Below are positions 23,816 through 37,118 of a stretch of 64,000 bases of DNA, piece by piece. Source of the DNA: Rostratula benghalensis. Taxonomy: Eukaryota > Chordata > Aves > Charadriiformes > Rostratulidae. A model generated the notes under the pieces. That model was given only the letters and a program-made list of their open reading frames with translations, was not told the origin of the DNA and searched no databases. Every line of letters begins with the position of its first letter. The stretch's first letter is position 1. The DNA is taken from the NCBI GenBank assembly GCA_013399305.1, contig VXAI01000019.1:1083034-1147033 (forward strand), read 5' to 3'. Both the position numbers and the translations under genes were made by a program.

Positions 23816-26800
23816 AATCCAAAATTTGAGATTCTCAGATTATGTCAAAATCCCATCTATTTACCTACGCAAATATCTCTATTAAGAGAATATTTGACAT
23901 TAACTATGAAGAAATGTCACAATCTACTTGATCATCAAGAGCCTTTGAAAAATTTTCTTATCAAAGCCACTACTCTTTGAAATGCAGTTAAAGACAAATT
24001 ATTGTCTACTTGTATTCTGAACTCTGTTACAGGGATAGACGTCTTGATTCCTCCAGAGGACATTCTGATACTCCTGAGTAATCCACCATTTAAGAGACTA
24101 GAGGTTTAATCTAATCTACTGCCTGAAACATGAAAGAATTTAAGATGGGCACATAGTTCACGATTAATGGAACTCTGCTCACTGCTCAAATGGAAAAAAA
24201 TAAAATAATAAAATCAAATTAGAACTCACCATCTTCATAGCAACCTTTTCTTTGTCCAATTCTCAGCTTGAAATCTGTGCTGCTTCCTTATGTTATCCGA
24301 AAGCTCTTGAACTAAGTGGCATAAGCAATCCTAACATGACTGGAACCATCAATGTAGGTCCCCACCTCCACCTCTCTTCAACCCCCACTTGTGTCCTGTG
24401 AATGAACCATTATTGTTATGAAGAAACAAAGAAGTAGAGTGGTGAAGACTACTCTGGCTATAGGGCGTAGGACTAGATGGTACAAACTATTTTTCTGGTT
24501 TCTGCAACTTCTGACAGAAGTAGCTCCTTCTAAAAGTGGTCAGTCACCCTACAGTTTGGATTTATTTTGTCTAGAAGACTAGTGTAATTCATAATCTTCC
24601 ATAAATACTTGGAAGCATTTACTATCCGTGCAGACCAGTTGAATACTAGCATCAACATATTTTCAATAATGGATGAAATTGCAGGGGTCAGCTGCTCCGT
24701 TAGTAGCCATACATACCTTTAATCAGCCCTATTATAAATCAGCTAGAATCAGTTATTGTTGCATATATTGTTGCATTCATGTTAGCACAGGTTGCAACTG
24801 ATCCCTCAGCCAAAGTTGAACTCCCATTATGAAATTGTGTCAAATAATAAATGTCTCTTCAAAGGAGATAGAAAAGTGATGCTCTGAATTGTATTTAGGG
24901 AACAGCATTAGGGAACAGCATCAATGAAGCACCTGGTTTCCACCTACTGACATTTTCTTCAACAGAGAACTTTAAAAAAACGCCTGCAATGTTAAAAACT
25001 GACACAGATGACACTGGGACTTTTAGAAACATGACAAGACAGACGAGATTAAATCAGCCTGAGACCTGGGGAAGCACTATTCATGAAAATGATGCTCTGT
25101 CTCTCTGTGACTGAAAACAACAAAAGAGGAATGATGGCACAAGTAGAAAGCATGAAAAGCGTGTGTCTGTCAGCCCAAAAGAACATCTACCACCAGCCTA
25201 CGATACACATATCATAGAAGTAGGAAAAGCAAATAACTGTCAGTTGCTTTATTTTTAAATCTCTTCTTAGCAAAAATAGACCACAAATAGTCATATCTTA
25301 CTGCATGGCAAGCAGTAAGACATGTACTGGAATTCTTAGCATCCAGGAAAAAAAAAAAAAAAACCCAACACCAAACTCACCTAAGAAGCATCCACTCTGA
25401 GGACTTTGATTCATATAAGGCATTTATTACATCTAAGATAGCAGTTGCTATTTTACTTTTACTCCTACAGAACAGCCATAGCACAGAGACAGCTCTAGGG
25501 AATGATGTTGCTAGGAAAATGTGCTATTAGAAGACACATTGAGACTATTACAGCGTACCAGAAGTCCTCCCTCTCATGCTTCCAGTATGCACGAGAGCAG
25601 AGTGTAATGGACATAAAAGCCTTTAATAAATAACAGGACCACTTAAAGAGGGATGGATATGTCCCCTGCTGTTAGGTCTCAAAAACTTGTACTACGGGCA
25701 CATGCTCAACACTAAAATGCTTTTATTTATTTGGTTTTTCAACAACAACAACAAAAAGTTTTGCTCCTGCTATGAAACGTAAATAATAGGTAGTAATAGA
25801 TAGGAAATACTAAAGTGATCCCCCACCTCTTTTCAACTTTGCCTCTTGCTAGGCTGATGGAAGACCTCTGTCTTCTAAAACACTCCTTATGAGCCAAAAA
25901 ATTTAGCCTGTGATGCACAGCACCAAAACAATGGCCAAGCCTTTTTTTTTTAGAAGAATTACGGCTAAAGCATTCAGTCAAGAAAGATGGGTGCGATTCC
26001 TCCCTATGCTTAAGCAGGATCCAAACCTTCCAAGAAATAGCCCTGAGCTCAGATCATAACTGGCCTAGAAAAAGGTCATTCCTAACCTCTCTTTAGGAAG
26101 CTAAAAATCACAGACACTTACACACAGAGACACAATCAGCAGCTTTAGGGGAAGCAAACACATCCACTTCTATATGCAGAATAAAGAATAGAAGAAAAGG
26201 GAATTGTAGAAATCCTGAAAGCATACTAATTCTCCTAATTCTCCTTTTAGTTATGAAATGTAATCTTCAAAATGAGAGCAAAGAACACTTAGACCTGAAA
26301 AATCTTAAAGCATCTTTGTAAAAAGACATCTCGGCCATGTGGCCACTCATCTCTAGCAGCTCAAAATGTTCACTGATTTATATAAATGAATGCACGCCAA
26401 CACATGAGGTCCAAGAAAATGAAAAAGCAAAAAATAATCACTCAGTATTTTTTAAGGAATCTTGCATGTTATCACAACAGATGAGGAAAAAAAAACAGAA
26501 CAAGACTCAAATATAAAGTTAAAAGTTTCTATTTAATTTCTTCAGGACACGAAGCTATCAAACATACTAAGGAAACCTCTATGTTTCTGCAATGAAAGTA
26601 TAAAAATCTAGATAACTCACGGTTAACTTTCTTACTTTCAAATATCATGAACCAAAAAGGATAAAAGAAATGCCTGTCTGAACCATGTAATGTTAGATAT
26701 TGCAGCCATTTCTGAAGTGCTTGGCCCCTGATTTAGCTTTTCACATAAAAAAAAAACGCCTTGGTATTCTACTGCTGCCCTGATATAGGGCAATTACCAT

Positions 26801-27359
26801 CTGAAAAGAAACCCAAAAGTCTGAACAGATTTGTACTACTTGTGAGTTTTGTTCTGAAAAGAGACTGTACAAGTGGACTACATTTATCTTGCATTTCTAT
26901 TTTTGCTGACCCAGTCTATATAGCATCCTGTAAATAATCTTTTCTCAGTCTTAGGCTCAAGACTCTTTTGTATGCCAAGTCTCTAGAACGATGGAGAATA
27001 ATTCATTGTAGCAATTCCTCAAACAAATGAACGAAAAAAAAAAGACATGAAATGCAATGTTCTTCAACATAGTTAAAACTGAAGACCACATAAAAATAGC
27101 TAATTGGCTGAGAGACCTTTGAAGTAGTACATTCATACATCCAAGACAGTCCAGAAAAGTATCCTTGACTTTTTCATAAAGTCACTACAATACCTTTCCT
27201 TTTTTTTTTTAATTTGGGGAGGGAGAGGGGCGTCAGCAGGCAGGAGGTGACACTAAACAAATATGAAACATCTCCTATATATGATCCAAGAACTATTACA
27301 CCGACGGGCCTATTGAATTTTCTCTAGCACAATAATGCTGTTGAAAAATAAATGTTCTT
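23816..27359. other. Unique AT-rich DNA, no gene seen
   Basis: About 3.5 kb. It contains a perfect 13-bp tandem duplication (TAGGGAACAGCAT twice, 24896-24921), an A16 run at 25348-25363 and a short (CAA)n tract near 25740. No gene, RNA gene or interspersed repeat was recognised. Confidence 0.5.
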
Positions 27360-27900
27360 CAATTATTTTTTTTTTCCAGAAAAGTCCTATCAACAGGCAT
27401 GGCTGTTATGGGAATAGTTAGGGTAACTTCATCGCGTTCCAAGTTCAGCAGCTTCACTGACTTTGATGAAATGAGAATGAATAAAACTCTGCAGAATCTG
27501 ATCTCGCCTCCTCCCAGGAACACCATCAGTAGGGCTTTACTAAACACAGATAGCCTTGATTGGTGTCAAAGTTCACTTTCTGAGGGGAAACAGCACAGAT
27601 ACAGCTCCAAAACATGCTAAAAGCTAATTCCTAAGTGGACAAGTCAACCTAAGATTTAAACTAATGACTTCAGAAAGTGTCAGTGACCAATGTATTCATT
27701 TGTTATTCTTCTTTGCGGGCCCCTGGTTGCTCATTTTTACTAAAAAGTAATTAACTAAGTACAATAGAATGGTTTCCAGCCTATTAAGTTATTTTCATGG
27801 GAATTTAAATAAATTAGTTCTAATTAGACCTAATGAAATCTTTAAAAGTGCTGGGTTCAATTGCAGAAATTATTGCATTGCCTGTGAGTCCTATTTACTA
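27360..27900 (+). other. Possible conserved or exon-like segment (unproven)
   Basis: A T-rich tract ends in CCAG at 27379, a good acceptor-like signal. It is followed by a plus-strand frame open from 27381 to a TAA at 27618-27620, about 79 codons. The frame is rich in Ser, Thr and Arg, contains a ProProPro stretch and has no domain I know. An AATAAA lies at 27808-27813. Homeodomain-like TAATTA and TAATTAG words occur at about 27748-27827. The segment could be a terminal exon, conserved regulatory DNA or nothing. The minus strand is also open over 27359-27547, which weakens the coding reading. Confidence 0.2.
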
Positions 27901-29620
27901 TAGTATCAGAATATATTCAAAACATTCTTTATATGTGAGGACTCAAATTACAAATCAAGATCTAAAAGTAAGTTCAGTGTGTTTTTCCTCTTACTTTCCA
28001 TTGTTTTAGAACACGGATAACAAAAAATCAAAACAAACTACAAAATAAAGAGACAAGGAGGACTGTGATATTAATTATTGGAGAAATAGAAAGGAACATA
28101 GGTTTAAGAAAGCATAATTTAACTTGGACTCCTACAGAGACTGGAAAATTAAGTCGAGAGATTTTTGTAACTCTTCTAAGGGGTTCAGTACTAACATTAT
28201 ATATAAGAAACGTGGAAATAAATTTAAAACTTTGATTGCATTAATACAAAGAGAATCGGAAGACAATCAGCATTTTCGAGAAAGGGAAGGTCATCAAAAA
28301 GACAAAATAGAAAGTCAACAATAGGAAGGCCAAATTTAAAATAAAACCTCCTTGGTTTTCCATCCCTTTCCTAAAAGACATCATGAACCACCACGAGTGA
28401 CTTAAAAAATTCTAGAACTCCTATAAAAATAACAAACCTCTTCATAACGGCAGGTAATATTTATTGGTTGTGTTGCAGGGGAGACAAGGTGATCACCCCA
28501 ATCAGTGAGCAGCATCCACTGAGCAGGTCCCTTCATGGATCTCAAACAGTAGGTGATACAGACGAGATGTTTACCTTGAACACTACAAAGGAACTATTTT
28601 TCACTGACTAGAGAAAGATCCTGGACAGGCTGAGTTTAAAAACATTAAGAGGGGCTATAGCATTGATGAAGAAGGATTATCTTTCTGTAACTTCAAGACT
28701 AAGAAAAATGTAAGCTGGAGAAGAGAGGTTAGAAGTGAAGAGACCCAAGAATTTTTATTCTGTTTTTTTAATATATTACGAAAATAATTTCTGCAGCTCA
28801 ACTGTGTAAGTGCTTTGTAGAATAATCAGTGTCTTCTGATCAGAGTATCTCTTGTATTTATAAAGATGATTTCAGTATTTGCTCAGCAGTTAGCACATGA
28901 TTAAGAGAGATAGCTAGAGGAAGAAAAAAATATCAAGATTTGAGCCCTTTTTTCTCCCCTTTGTTATTTCAGGTTCTTACTCAATGGTTCCTTCTGCCTG
29001 CTAAGTTATAAATGTATCAAAATGCCTACAGGTCTCTTTTTTACACAGTATTTTTAAGGAGTATAAAAAGCCTAATCCATAATAATTGGTTCTCTCCCGG
29101 ATACCAGTAAGTACTAAAAAAGGCTTAATTAGATTATCCTAAGACTAATAATGATTTTGATAAAAATATTGTAGGCAAACCAACAACATGAGAACAGCAT
29201 ACAATGAAAAAAAGAGAATTAAACAACATCTTCACAAACTCCCAGATGCACTTAAGTTTATTATATTTTCATTCCTCAATGATTTAATCACAAAATTAAA
29301 TTTCCAAATTGTAACACAGTCCTTTCAAAGCAATAGGAGAAACTTTCAACATTTCCCTGTGAAAGCAATTCTAGAAGTGAGGGAGCAAATACATACCTTG
29401 AGCAAAACGTGGAAAAAAAAGAACTGTGGCACACAAAGCCCAGCAATCTGGCCAGCTGTACTGATGTTCAGAAATTACTAAAATTTCAGCTGATATCTTA
29501 AGCAATCTGATAGCCCTTGACTCCACAATGCTCCTTAGACCACCAAGTAAATTGCAATTTAATAATTTAATTACCCACAGATCACCCAATTCATATAGTT
29601 TCTAAGTCTCTCTCAGAAGA
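27901..29620. other. Unique AT-rich DNA, no gene seen
   Basis: About 1.7 kb with purine-rich patches near 28050-28330 and 28600-28750. No gene, RNA gene or repeat family was recognised. Frames of 60-100 codons here are compositional. Confidence 0.5.
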
Positions 29621-29660
29621 AAGAGATCCAATCTAATCAAAAGAGATCCAATCTAATCAA
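29621..29660 (+). repeat. Perfect 20-bp tandem duplication
   Basis: AAGAGATCCAATCTAATCAA occurs twice head to tail with no mismatch (29621-29640 and 29641-29660). The perfect identity points to a recent duplication, or to an assembly artefact. Confidence 0.95.
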
Positions 29661-32600
29661 ATCTTACTTTTAATGTACTTGTTAGCATACCTCATTTAAC
29701 AAAAGGTAATTAACAGAAAGAAAAAAGTATCCGCATTTTGCAATCATTTCTTTGTTACAAGACCTGACAATTCATTCCCTTTTTCCCTGAAATTTTTTGC
29801 CTATATAACTTCAATGACAGACATTATGTTTTACAACTTCTATGAAAAGGAGATCCTGCATCAACTGTCATTCATCAGTTACAGAAAACAGTATCCTATG
29901 CCAAAACAGAGAGGTAACTACTCTAGAGAACATGTAGTACATACACAATTTACATACCATGAAAAGATGCAAAACATCTTCAGAGAAATACTATGGTTAA
30001 ACATTCTGTACAGAGCTCTAAGGGTTTCATAGTCCCAGAGGCAAAAATTTCAAAGCAGCTGTATTAAGTCATTGCTTTCATATGCAGAGAAGTGACATTA
30101 ATGCTGGTAGTTAAAGGAAACATGGTAATTCATAAGGGCTGAAGTTCTAGGAAAGAAGTATTTTCTTTTACTAAATTTACAGTTGCATCTTTAGTTCCAG
30201 CTACAATGAATTAAGACAGGACCAACAAGCCCATCTCTGAATATTATGGCAGATCATGCAAAAGTTCTTACTTGAGAGCTGTGGTTTATGTTGTAGCCAA
30301 TGAACCACTCTTAACTGAACAGACTATTTTGGTTTCTGGTCCTCAAATCTAAGCACCTTTTTTATTTTCAGAACACCAACATGAAAACCTACAAACAAAG
30401 CCTCAGTACAGGGATAAACAAGGATTCCTAACTATCAGTGAGTTACGCTACTATTAAAAAGCTCACACCCTTTAAAATGTTCTAAGTAGCTACGATGAAC
30501 AACTGCAAAATCTGACTTGAGACACACACAGCTGGAAACAGCTTGGACTTGATCCCTGCCCAATGAAAATCATGACCATCCAGTGAAAAAGCAGGAAGAT
30601 AGACACCAGATCTTCCATCTCACGTTATAATAATATAGTAAACAATCCAGTAAAAGAAAGATCATCTAGATAATTATTATTGCTTGCATAACAATTATGA
30701 TGATTGCGCCTTTGAATTATGAGATTGATTCAAGTCAGTTTACATGGTGGGTGTTCAATAATGTGCAGAGTAAGCAGAAATGCTTCTTTTAGTTTGCTCA
30801 GTCATCAATAGATTAAAAATAGTTTCTTTGTAGTGCACCCACCAAAAAAAAAAAACCCAAAAAGGTAGGAGTCTTGCACAAAAACTCTCTGGATAATGAT
30901 ATGAACAAACACAGCTTTACATCTCATTTCTTCTGTTTTCTTAAATGAAATGTTCTGTGCTTACCAAACTAAGAGTATAATCCATCTAACAAATAGTACT
31001 AAAGTACCCTCCTGTGTTACAAAGCAAATGGGTAAATGCTTCTAAGAACACCAAACTGGAAAAATAATTGCTAGGAGCAAACTTTTTAAAAGCAATAAGC
31101 CTAGTATATGGTTTATGTCATGAGTATCCTTATTTTCAGATTTGGATCAGTTTGAAAATACATTTATTAGGATATAGATTTGAAATAAAACCTCTATTTT
31201 ACAACAATAGATAAGTTAAAATCTACCAGTTCACAAACTAAACACTTTTTCCACACCAATAGAACGTTCTGCTTATAAAAATGTTTAAGATGGATCTGAC
31301 TAGTTTGAATTTAAGAAACATTTCCAGGAGAAAGATTATTCTCTCACGTTCAACATCATGTTTTATTAAATAAAATGACCTGTAGCATTTCTAAAACTTA
31401 CTGCCTTGAAACTCGGGCCTGTGCAAGACTTCAGTGAATTCAGGGCAGAAAATATTTCTTAAGGTAGGGCAGATCACCTCATTATCTTCCGTAAGTTTTA
31501 CTTAAAATATAGTTATTTACATTGACATATCCCCAAGCAGTCCAAAGGGCCTCAACCATTCTGTAATATATGCTAAACAAACATTTTAATCAAAATAATT
31601 TATAAATAACCCCCAAAGTCATTTTCTGCAATTACAAGAATAAGCAAATACAGACCAATCAACCTAGAAACACAACAGAAAATGTGGTAAAGGGAAAGAA
31701 ACAAACTTCTGTAGAGGATTATTTTTGGTATATATTTTCTATTATTTATAGTACTGTGCATGTCTAAAAAAGAATCAAATAAAATTATGAAATCCATATT
31801 CATAGGCTGATGAAAAATATTACTGTAACTATCAGAAATGAGAATCAATTATTGCTTTAAAAAGTTGAAGTTTCACAGATCTCCATGTGCACAATTCATC
31901 GTAATTTTACTTAAACTATAATGTCAAAAATAAATTAATAGGCTCACTTTCTCATAGTTAATTGCTAGATATTGACTTCAAGGGTCTTAGACGCATAGAA
32001 TAGTTCATGAAAAGTAAGAGTCTTGCCTCTCAAGACAGGTGGTGTTTTAAGCTAAATAGATGACTTGTTTGACTCTCTCTCCAAAAATGTAGGTCATCTT
32101 TCCCCCAAAGGCATTTTTGCAATTCATTAATCATCATAACTGAAAAATTCCTATGTTAAAGCTTTACATTTATGCAAAGTTTATGTAGATCTAAGTCAAG
32201 ATATAGCTTTCAGTTGCTCAGAAAATCATCCTGAGTAGATCCATTGATTTCCAAGAGTTAGGTAGCCTAAGCCAAAGATAACAGAATTCATTGCAGTTTC
32301 TCATTAGTCTCATACCCTATAATTGATAGAACTTACTTTGAAAGGTTCTGAATATTTCTTATTCTGCAAATACAATCTGACTTAAAGCGTCACAGTCTAT
32401 AGGTACCGACTGGATTTTACGTGCACCAAAGCAACCGGACTTAATTAATTGCTTGCTTACTCTAAATACCAACATTGACCTCTTTGGTCTTTCTTTAGCT
32501 TCCAAAAAGTCTCCAAGTAAATAACAATAATAATAAAAATCTCACAGCTAAATTAGGCTTCAATATACATATTTCCATAAATAAATAAATAAATAAATTT

Positions 32601-34204
32601 TTTAAAATGCTTAGGCAGAACTCCATAATAAAGAAAATAAGCTTTAGGATACAGGTGAACAAAACTTCATAGCCCAAATTCAAGCTAATATTTAGAATGT
32701 ACCTGTTTCCAAGAACTCGTATGAAATTACGGATTTAAGGTAGAATGTATGCCAAAGAAACCTTATGGGTTTTATGAATTTTCTAACCTGAGAACCAGCA
32801 AAAAATTCTGGGTTTTATTCACCCACAGCTCAATGGAAGACAGAAATTTCAAATAATTCAAAATAATCCAGAACACAATTTGAAATGGGAATCTAGTAAC
32901 AATACTCAAGAAAAAAAACAAAACCAGACAACACCAAACAGTAAGATTATTCTGTTCTGATTCCTACTCTTAGGGCCAGAAATAAGGACTTGGCTTTTCC
33001 TTGGCATAAAAAACCTAAAATAAAATAATGAGGAAATGTTGTTAATTATGATATTTTAGCCAATTTGAATCTCTATAATTTCCTTAGAAACCTAAATGTC
33101 TCAAGTAAAATTGGTAGAATAAAAAGAATGAGAAGAACTGATAGTATTTTTGAACTGTTATAGTAAAAATTTGCATTTCAATAATTCCTACCTGTGTTGT
33201 AATCTATTCACAGCTTTTAAAGCCACTGAGATTTTTTCTTTTACACTTTGTATTGAAATACCTTGATTAACTCAGAATTCCACAATTACTTTACAGAAAA
33301 GCCTTCACATTAGTAGCACATAAATAAAAGGCTATCAAAATCAATCAATACGATAACATCAGCGACAGAATATGTGCTTTTTATTTGTACTTCAAAGCAG
33401 AGGTTTTAATACAGTAAATGTGTGTCAGAATTCATTACATAACTGTGCATCAGCATGCTTGTATTTCACCTTCCCTTCCTTCCTTTCTGCCTTCAAATGT
33501 ATGTCACTATCTATTTCCTGATTGACAATTTTTTTTTCAATCAAATGTTAAAGTACTAGATCTGAGTTGATAGCATAGGCATGGAAGAGAAAGATAAGTG
33601 ATACATCTTGGTACCTTTTCCTGTGAAATTACATTACCCTTCTGGGATCCTGGATAGCAGGAAGCTGCAAATTCAAAGATCATTACACTGCTTATTACCC
33701 TTTTGTATTTATTTTCAGTGCTGCTAAAGCTTTACAGAAAATCTAATTTCTCTGAAGTGGCATTAATGTCAAAACCACCACTTTTGGGATGCCAGACTTC
33801 ATCCCAACTGGCAGATAATGCACAAAAGGATCTAATATCAGTCACAGAGAATTATACAAAAGCTAAAGGTTTGGCATATTTGACAAAGAATTCAACCAGT
33901 GCTCTACTTCTAAATTACTGCTGGGTCTTTGCTCTTCTATTCAGTTCATGTTTTACTAAGCGTTCAGCAATGGAGTCAAGGTTGTGCTCAATGCTTCCTT
34001 ATTCTGTTATCGCTTGGGAGGTCTTTCATGACCAAATACATGTAACTTGTTCAATCTCAGCAACAATCACTTCAGAGGAAGTGTTACAGGGCAAGTCTAA
34101 AGGAGGGGAAAAAATCCAGCATAAGCTCATTTTTGTGGACCAACCAGTATTCCAGTCAAAACAAAGCAGCCAATAGGTCCGCTCTCTCCCTTCCCACTCA
34201 ACCC
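29661..34204. other. Unique AT-rich DNA, no gene seen
   Basis: About 4.5 kb. An (AAAT)n tract lies at 32578-32598. A plus-strand frame of 157 codons (33703-34176) ends shortly before an A20 run at 34205-34224. It has no known domain, and I regard it as chance. No RNA gene was seen. Confidence 0.5.
32578..32598 (+). repeat. (AAAT)n microsatellite
   Basis: About five copies of the tetranucleotide TAAA/AAAT in a row, running into a T stretch. A simple repeat in AT-rich DNA. Confidence 0.85.
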
Positions 34205-34224
34205 AAAAAAAAAAAAAAAAAAAA
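34205..34224 (+). repeat. Poly-A run, 20 bases
   Basis: Twenty A after CACTCAACCC. It lies just downstream of an open frame, but there is no AATAAA signal at the expected distance and no recognised parent gene, so a retrocopy tail is not supported. Confidence 0.85.
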
Positions 34225-34323
34225 TTCAAGAGCAGCAACAGTAAACCATCTTCTCACTGATCTATGACAATGACTGGCTACCATTTCAACAATAAGCTTA
34301 AATTTTCAAGTACAAGCATGCTG

Positions 34324-34465
34324 GCAGTCTAGAAAACCAACCATATCCTGGGCTGCATCAAAAGAAGTGTGGCCAGCAGGTCATGGGAGGTGATTCTACT
34401 ACACCTGTACTCTGCACTCATGAGACCCCACCTGAAGTGCTGCATCCAGCTCTGGAGTGCCTCCT
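34324..34465 (+). mobile_element. CR1 LINE fragment, C-terminal reverse-transcriptase region
   Basis: The nucleotide words 'CCATATCCTGGGCTGCATCA', 'AAAAGAAGTGTGGCCAGCAG', 'GGGAGGTGATTCTACT' and 'CATGAGACCCCACCTGAAG' are classic CR1. In the plus frame the protein words ILGCIKRSVASRS, EVIL, LYSALMRPHL and CIQLWS appear; these belong to the end of the CR1 reverse-transcriptase ORF. The piece stops near 34465 without the 3' UTR or tail, which is unusual because CR1 copies normally keep their 3' end. A second CR1 piece in opposite orientation lies about 110 bases downstream. Confidence 0.92.
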
Positions 34466-34573
34466 TTAGTCTGATAAAACTCAACCTACAGTATAAACAT
34501 GTTCATCTGAGCTACTTTAAGCTAATCTTACACCAAATGAAAGAAAGTCATTAAAGAGAATGTAGATTTCACT

Positions 34574-34795
34574 TCATCTATGGTAGTCCCATAGACTTGT
34601 GTCTGTTCAGATTCCTCAGGTGCTCATGAACCTGATCTTCCTCTACAGTGGGAGAGACTTTTCTGCTCCAGTCCCTGACTTGTGGTTCATCTACTTGAGA
34701 GGTGTGGGAAGAGAAGTTGCCAGGGAAGTCTGATACAAAAAAGGTCTTGAGTACCTCAGCCTTCTCTTCGTCCACTGTTACCAGCTACTCAAAGT
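34574..34795 (-). mobile_element. CR1 LINE fragment, endonuclease-RT linker region (minus strand)
   Basis: The minus-strand frame over 34578-34775 reads with the CR1 ORF2 words EKAEVLKTFFVSDFPGNFSS, then SHTSQV, then VEEDQVHEHLRNLNRHKSMG, just before the reverse-transcriptase domain. The frame is open for 65 codons but lacks the sequence on either side, so it is a fragment. Neither the endonuclease nor the catalytic RT motifs are present. It lies next to the plus-strand piece at 34324-34465. The two could come from one rearranged insertion or from two separate ones. Confidence 0.9.
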
Positions 34796-37035
34796 ACTTA
34801 TAAATTCTGTCAGTAACCTTCTTCCAGACAAACACAGTATCCAGCTAGGAATATCAGCCCAAACCTACTTCAGTTTTGATTCTCTATACTGTATTTTGGA
34901 CTTTTTGACTATCTAATTAGAAATAGGTTTCTACTTCACAGTCTGTTCCCACTTTAACTCTTGGCATTTGGTAAGACACAGTTTTATTGCAGTGACCAAA
35001 GCCCTGTCTCTTCATCATAAGTTTACAGAAAAATGATACAAGTTTAAAATGTCTCAATTGAAAGAGAAAGAAATTGATGGAAATATCATTCAGCCCTTAA
35101 TTGAAAACATAACTATTTCATGATAAGAGAAAACACAGAGAAAACATGTAAGAGGAGAACTATTCTTAGCATTCAAACATTAGTAGAAAATAGCGTAGTA
35201 GCAACTGTAATCTTATAACCCAAGTAAAATAAAGGGCTGCCACAGATTTGGTGTTAAGCTAACAACAGCTCTATTACAGTATTCAGACATCCCAGAGTTT
35301 ATATTTTAATAAAGGGGGGAAAATTGCCTATAGTTTTGACAATTTCTACTCCAAATTTACTTATACTGTACTGTTACCTGTATATATTTTGTATGTTATA
35401 TGGATACTATTACAAATACTCCACTCACGTATATTTCACACATTTTTCACCTAGATTTCAACAACTCATCCACAGAAGTCTTTTTTTAACCCAGTGATTT
35501 CTCAGCTAATACTGTTTCTTCAAGAAAAATGAACTTAGCTTCAAGTAACTTATTGATTTTTTCTAGAAAGCTTCCTACATTATCATTTTGTCTTATCCCT
35601 CTGATGAAATGGGAAGCAATATTGCACATCTCAGTAACACTGCTAAACACTGGGGTTTTCCCCCATATGTTTTCAAGATTACAGTAAAATATTGTCACTT
35701 TTTAGGTAAATTGTCTCAGGTATTTAGACCTTCCAATTCAAGCACAACTCCTTCTCTCATTCCTTTATTTTAATGTAGCATTTTTCCTTCGTTCCACATC
35801 TGAGGTCTTAGAAGTTGCGTCTCATGAATCAGAAGCAAAATTCCTTCAATAGTATTACCTGTAGCAATTCTATATAACTGTAAAATTATTAAATACATAC
35901 ATACAAAGTTGTGTAAAATTAGTGTAATGTGAAACATAATTTGTAACTTTGGAATAAGAAAAAAAGTGCATGGACAATATTATAACTGTGGATAAACTAG
36001 AATATGTCTATTCTGTTTTTCTTTTTTTTCCCCCCTCCTGCTTCTTACTAACAGGAAGTTAAAGATCACAGTGATTAAAAAAAAAAAAAAAAAAAACACA
36101 ACCCAAAAAACCAAACACAACAGCCAGCACCAAAAACCGCACGAGAAAACTCAACAAAACCTCAGGAATTGCCACCCTTTTGGTGGAGACTGCAAGATGG
36201 ACAGTGGACACATTGGACCAGTCATACTGGAAGTTATCTTGTGTATACCTAGTAAACTACTGAAATAGTTATTATAGCACTCTACAAAGAATAAAAACAA
36301 CACATCGTTGAAAAATAAAGAATAACTATTACCCCCGATGATCTAAAAAACCACCTGTGATCTAAAAATCTAATCCAGAGTTCAAATAATTTCCATGAAC
36401 GGGTGGTGAAGGAACTATGTTTAAGCACAAGTAATCTCATGAGTGTGCATGAGAAAGAAAATATCTGGAATGGCAGTTATCCTGAGTCCCTATAATACAT
36501 TTCCAAAGAACAGACTGATTTTAATGGCAAACCAAACATTTAGTGTGCCCAAGCAACTTCATCTTAAGCTACCATACATAGAAAACCCAAACTTATTTGA
36601 ATATTAAATGAAATGCTTTGTATGTCATTACCTTAATGTGAAAATGTTAAATGTACACATTTCAGCTTTTATTTTAGACATATACATAGAAGACATGCAA
36701 TCTTTTAAAGCAAACTTCCTCAAAGTCAAATGATCTTGATTTTAAATACTATTTCCTTTCAGCTGCATATTAGCATTGGGCATATTTTATTAATATATTC
36801 TCTTGTCTTTCGATGCTGTTTCCTGTCATAAGATTGTTCTACCTTACCAAAACGTTACAGTATTCCTGAAGCAGTCACTCTTAAGGTAGTAGTAGTATTC
36901 CACCCCTAGTAGTTTTCTCAAAACACAGACATATACATAAAAAAAAAAAAAAGTCTGACCTTGGTGGACCACTATTCCAGTAATCCAACTTAAATCAGTT
37001 ACAAGTTGAAACTGGACAGGGCAAGACCTGCAGAG
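34796..37035. other. Unique AT-rich DNA, no gene seen
   Basis: About 2.2 kb. It holds an A20 run at 36077-36096 followed by an A/C-rich patch. Overlapping short frames on both strands near 35486-35773 show no known domain. No gene is supported. Confidence 0.5.
36077..36096 (+). repeat. Poly-A run, 20 bases, with A/C-rich flank
   Basis: Twenty A followed by about 60 bases of A and C (CACAACCCAAAAAACC and similar). Simple low-complexity sequence. Confidence 0.85.
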
Positions 37036-37118
37036 TCTGAGCTAACCGGCCCGGCTATGAGCAATAGGTTGTAGGAGAGGTCCTCCTTCCCACACTAATT
37101 ATGTCCATGATTCAATGT
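37036..37118 (+). mobile_element. Possible very old CR1 3' end
   Basis: The string TGAGCAATAGGTTGTAGGAG, then AGGTCCTCCTTCCC and TAATTATGTCCATGATTC, follows the layout of a CR1 3' terminus (gagcaacctggtt, aggtcccttcc, attctgtgattc) with many changes. The likeness is weak and the edges are guesses. It could be chance. Confidence 0.3.

Noticed and set aside
33703..34176. 157-codon plus-strand open frame ending shortly before an A20 run, suggesting a processed pseudogene
   Set aside because: No known domain, no AATAAA signal at the right distance before the A run, no target-site duplication found. A frame of this length is not very surprising by chance over 64 kb and six frames.
35486..35698. 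Minus-strand frame of 70 codons with a helical, protein-like look
   Set aside because: No convincing splice acceptor or donor, no recognised family, and the opposite strand is open too. Not enough to call an exon.
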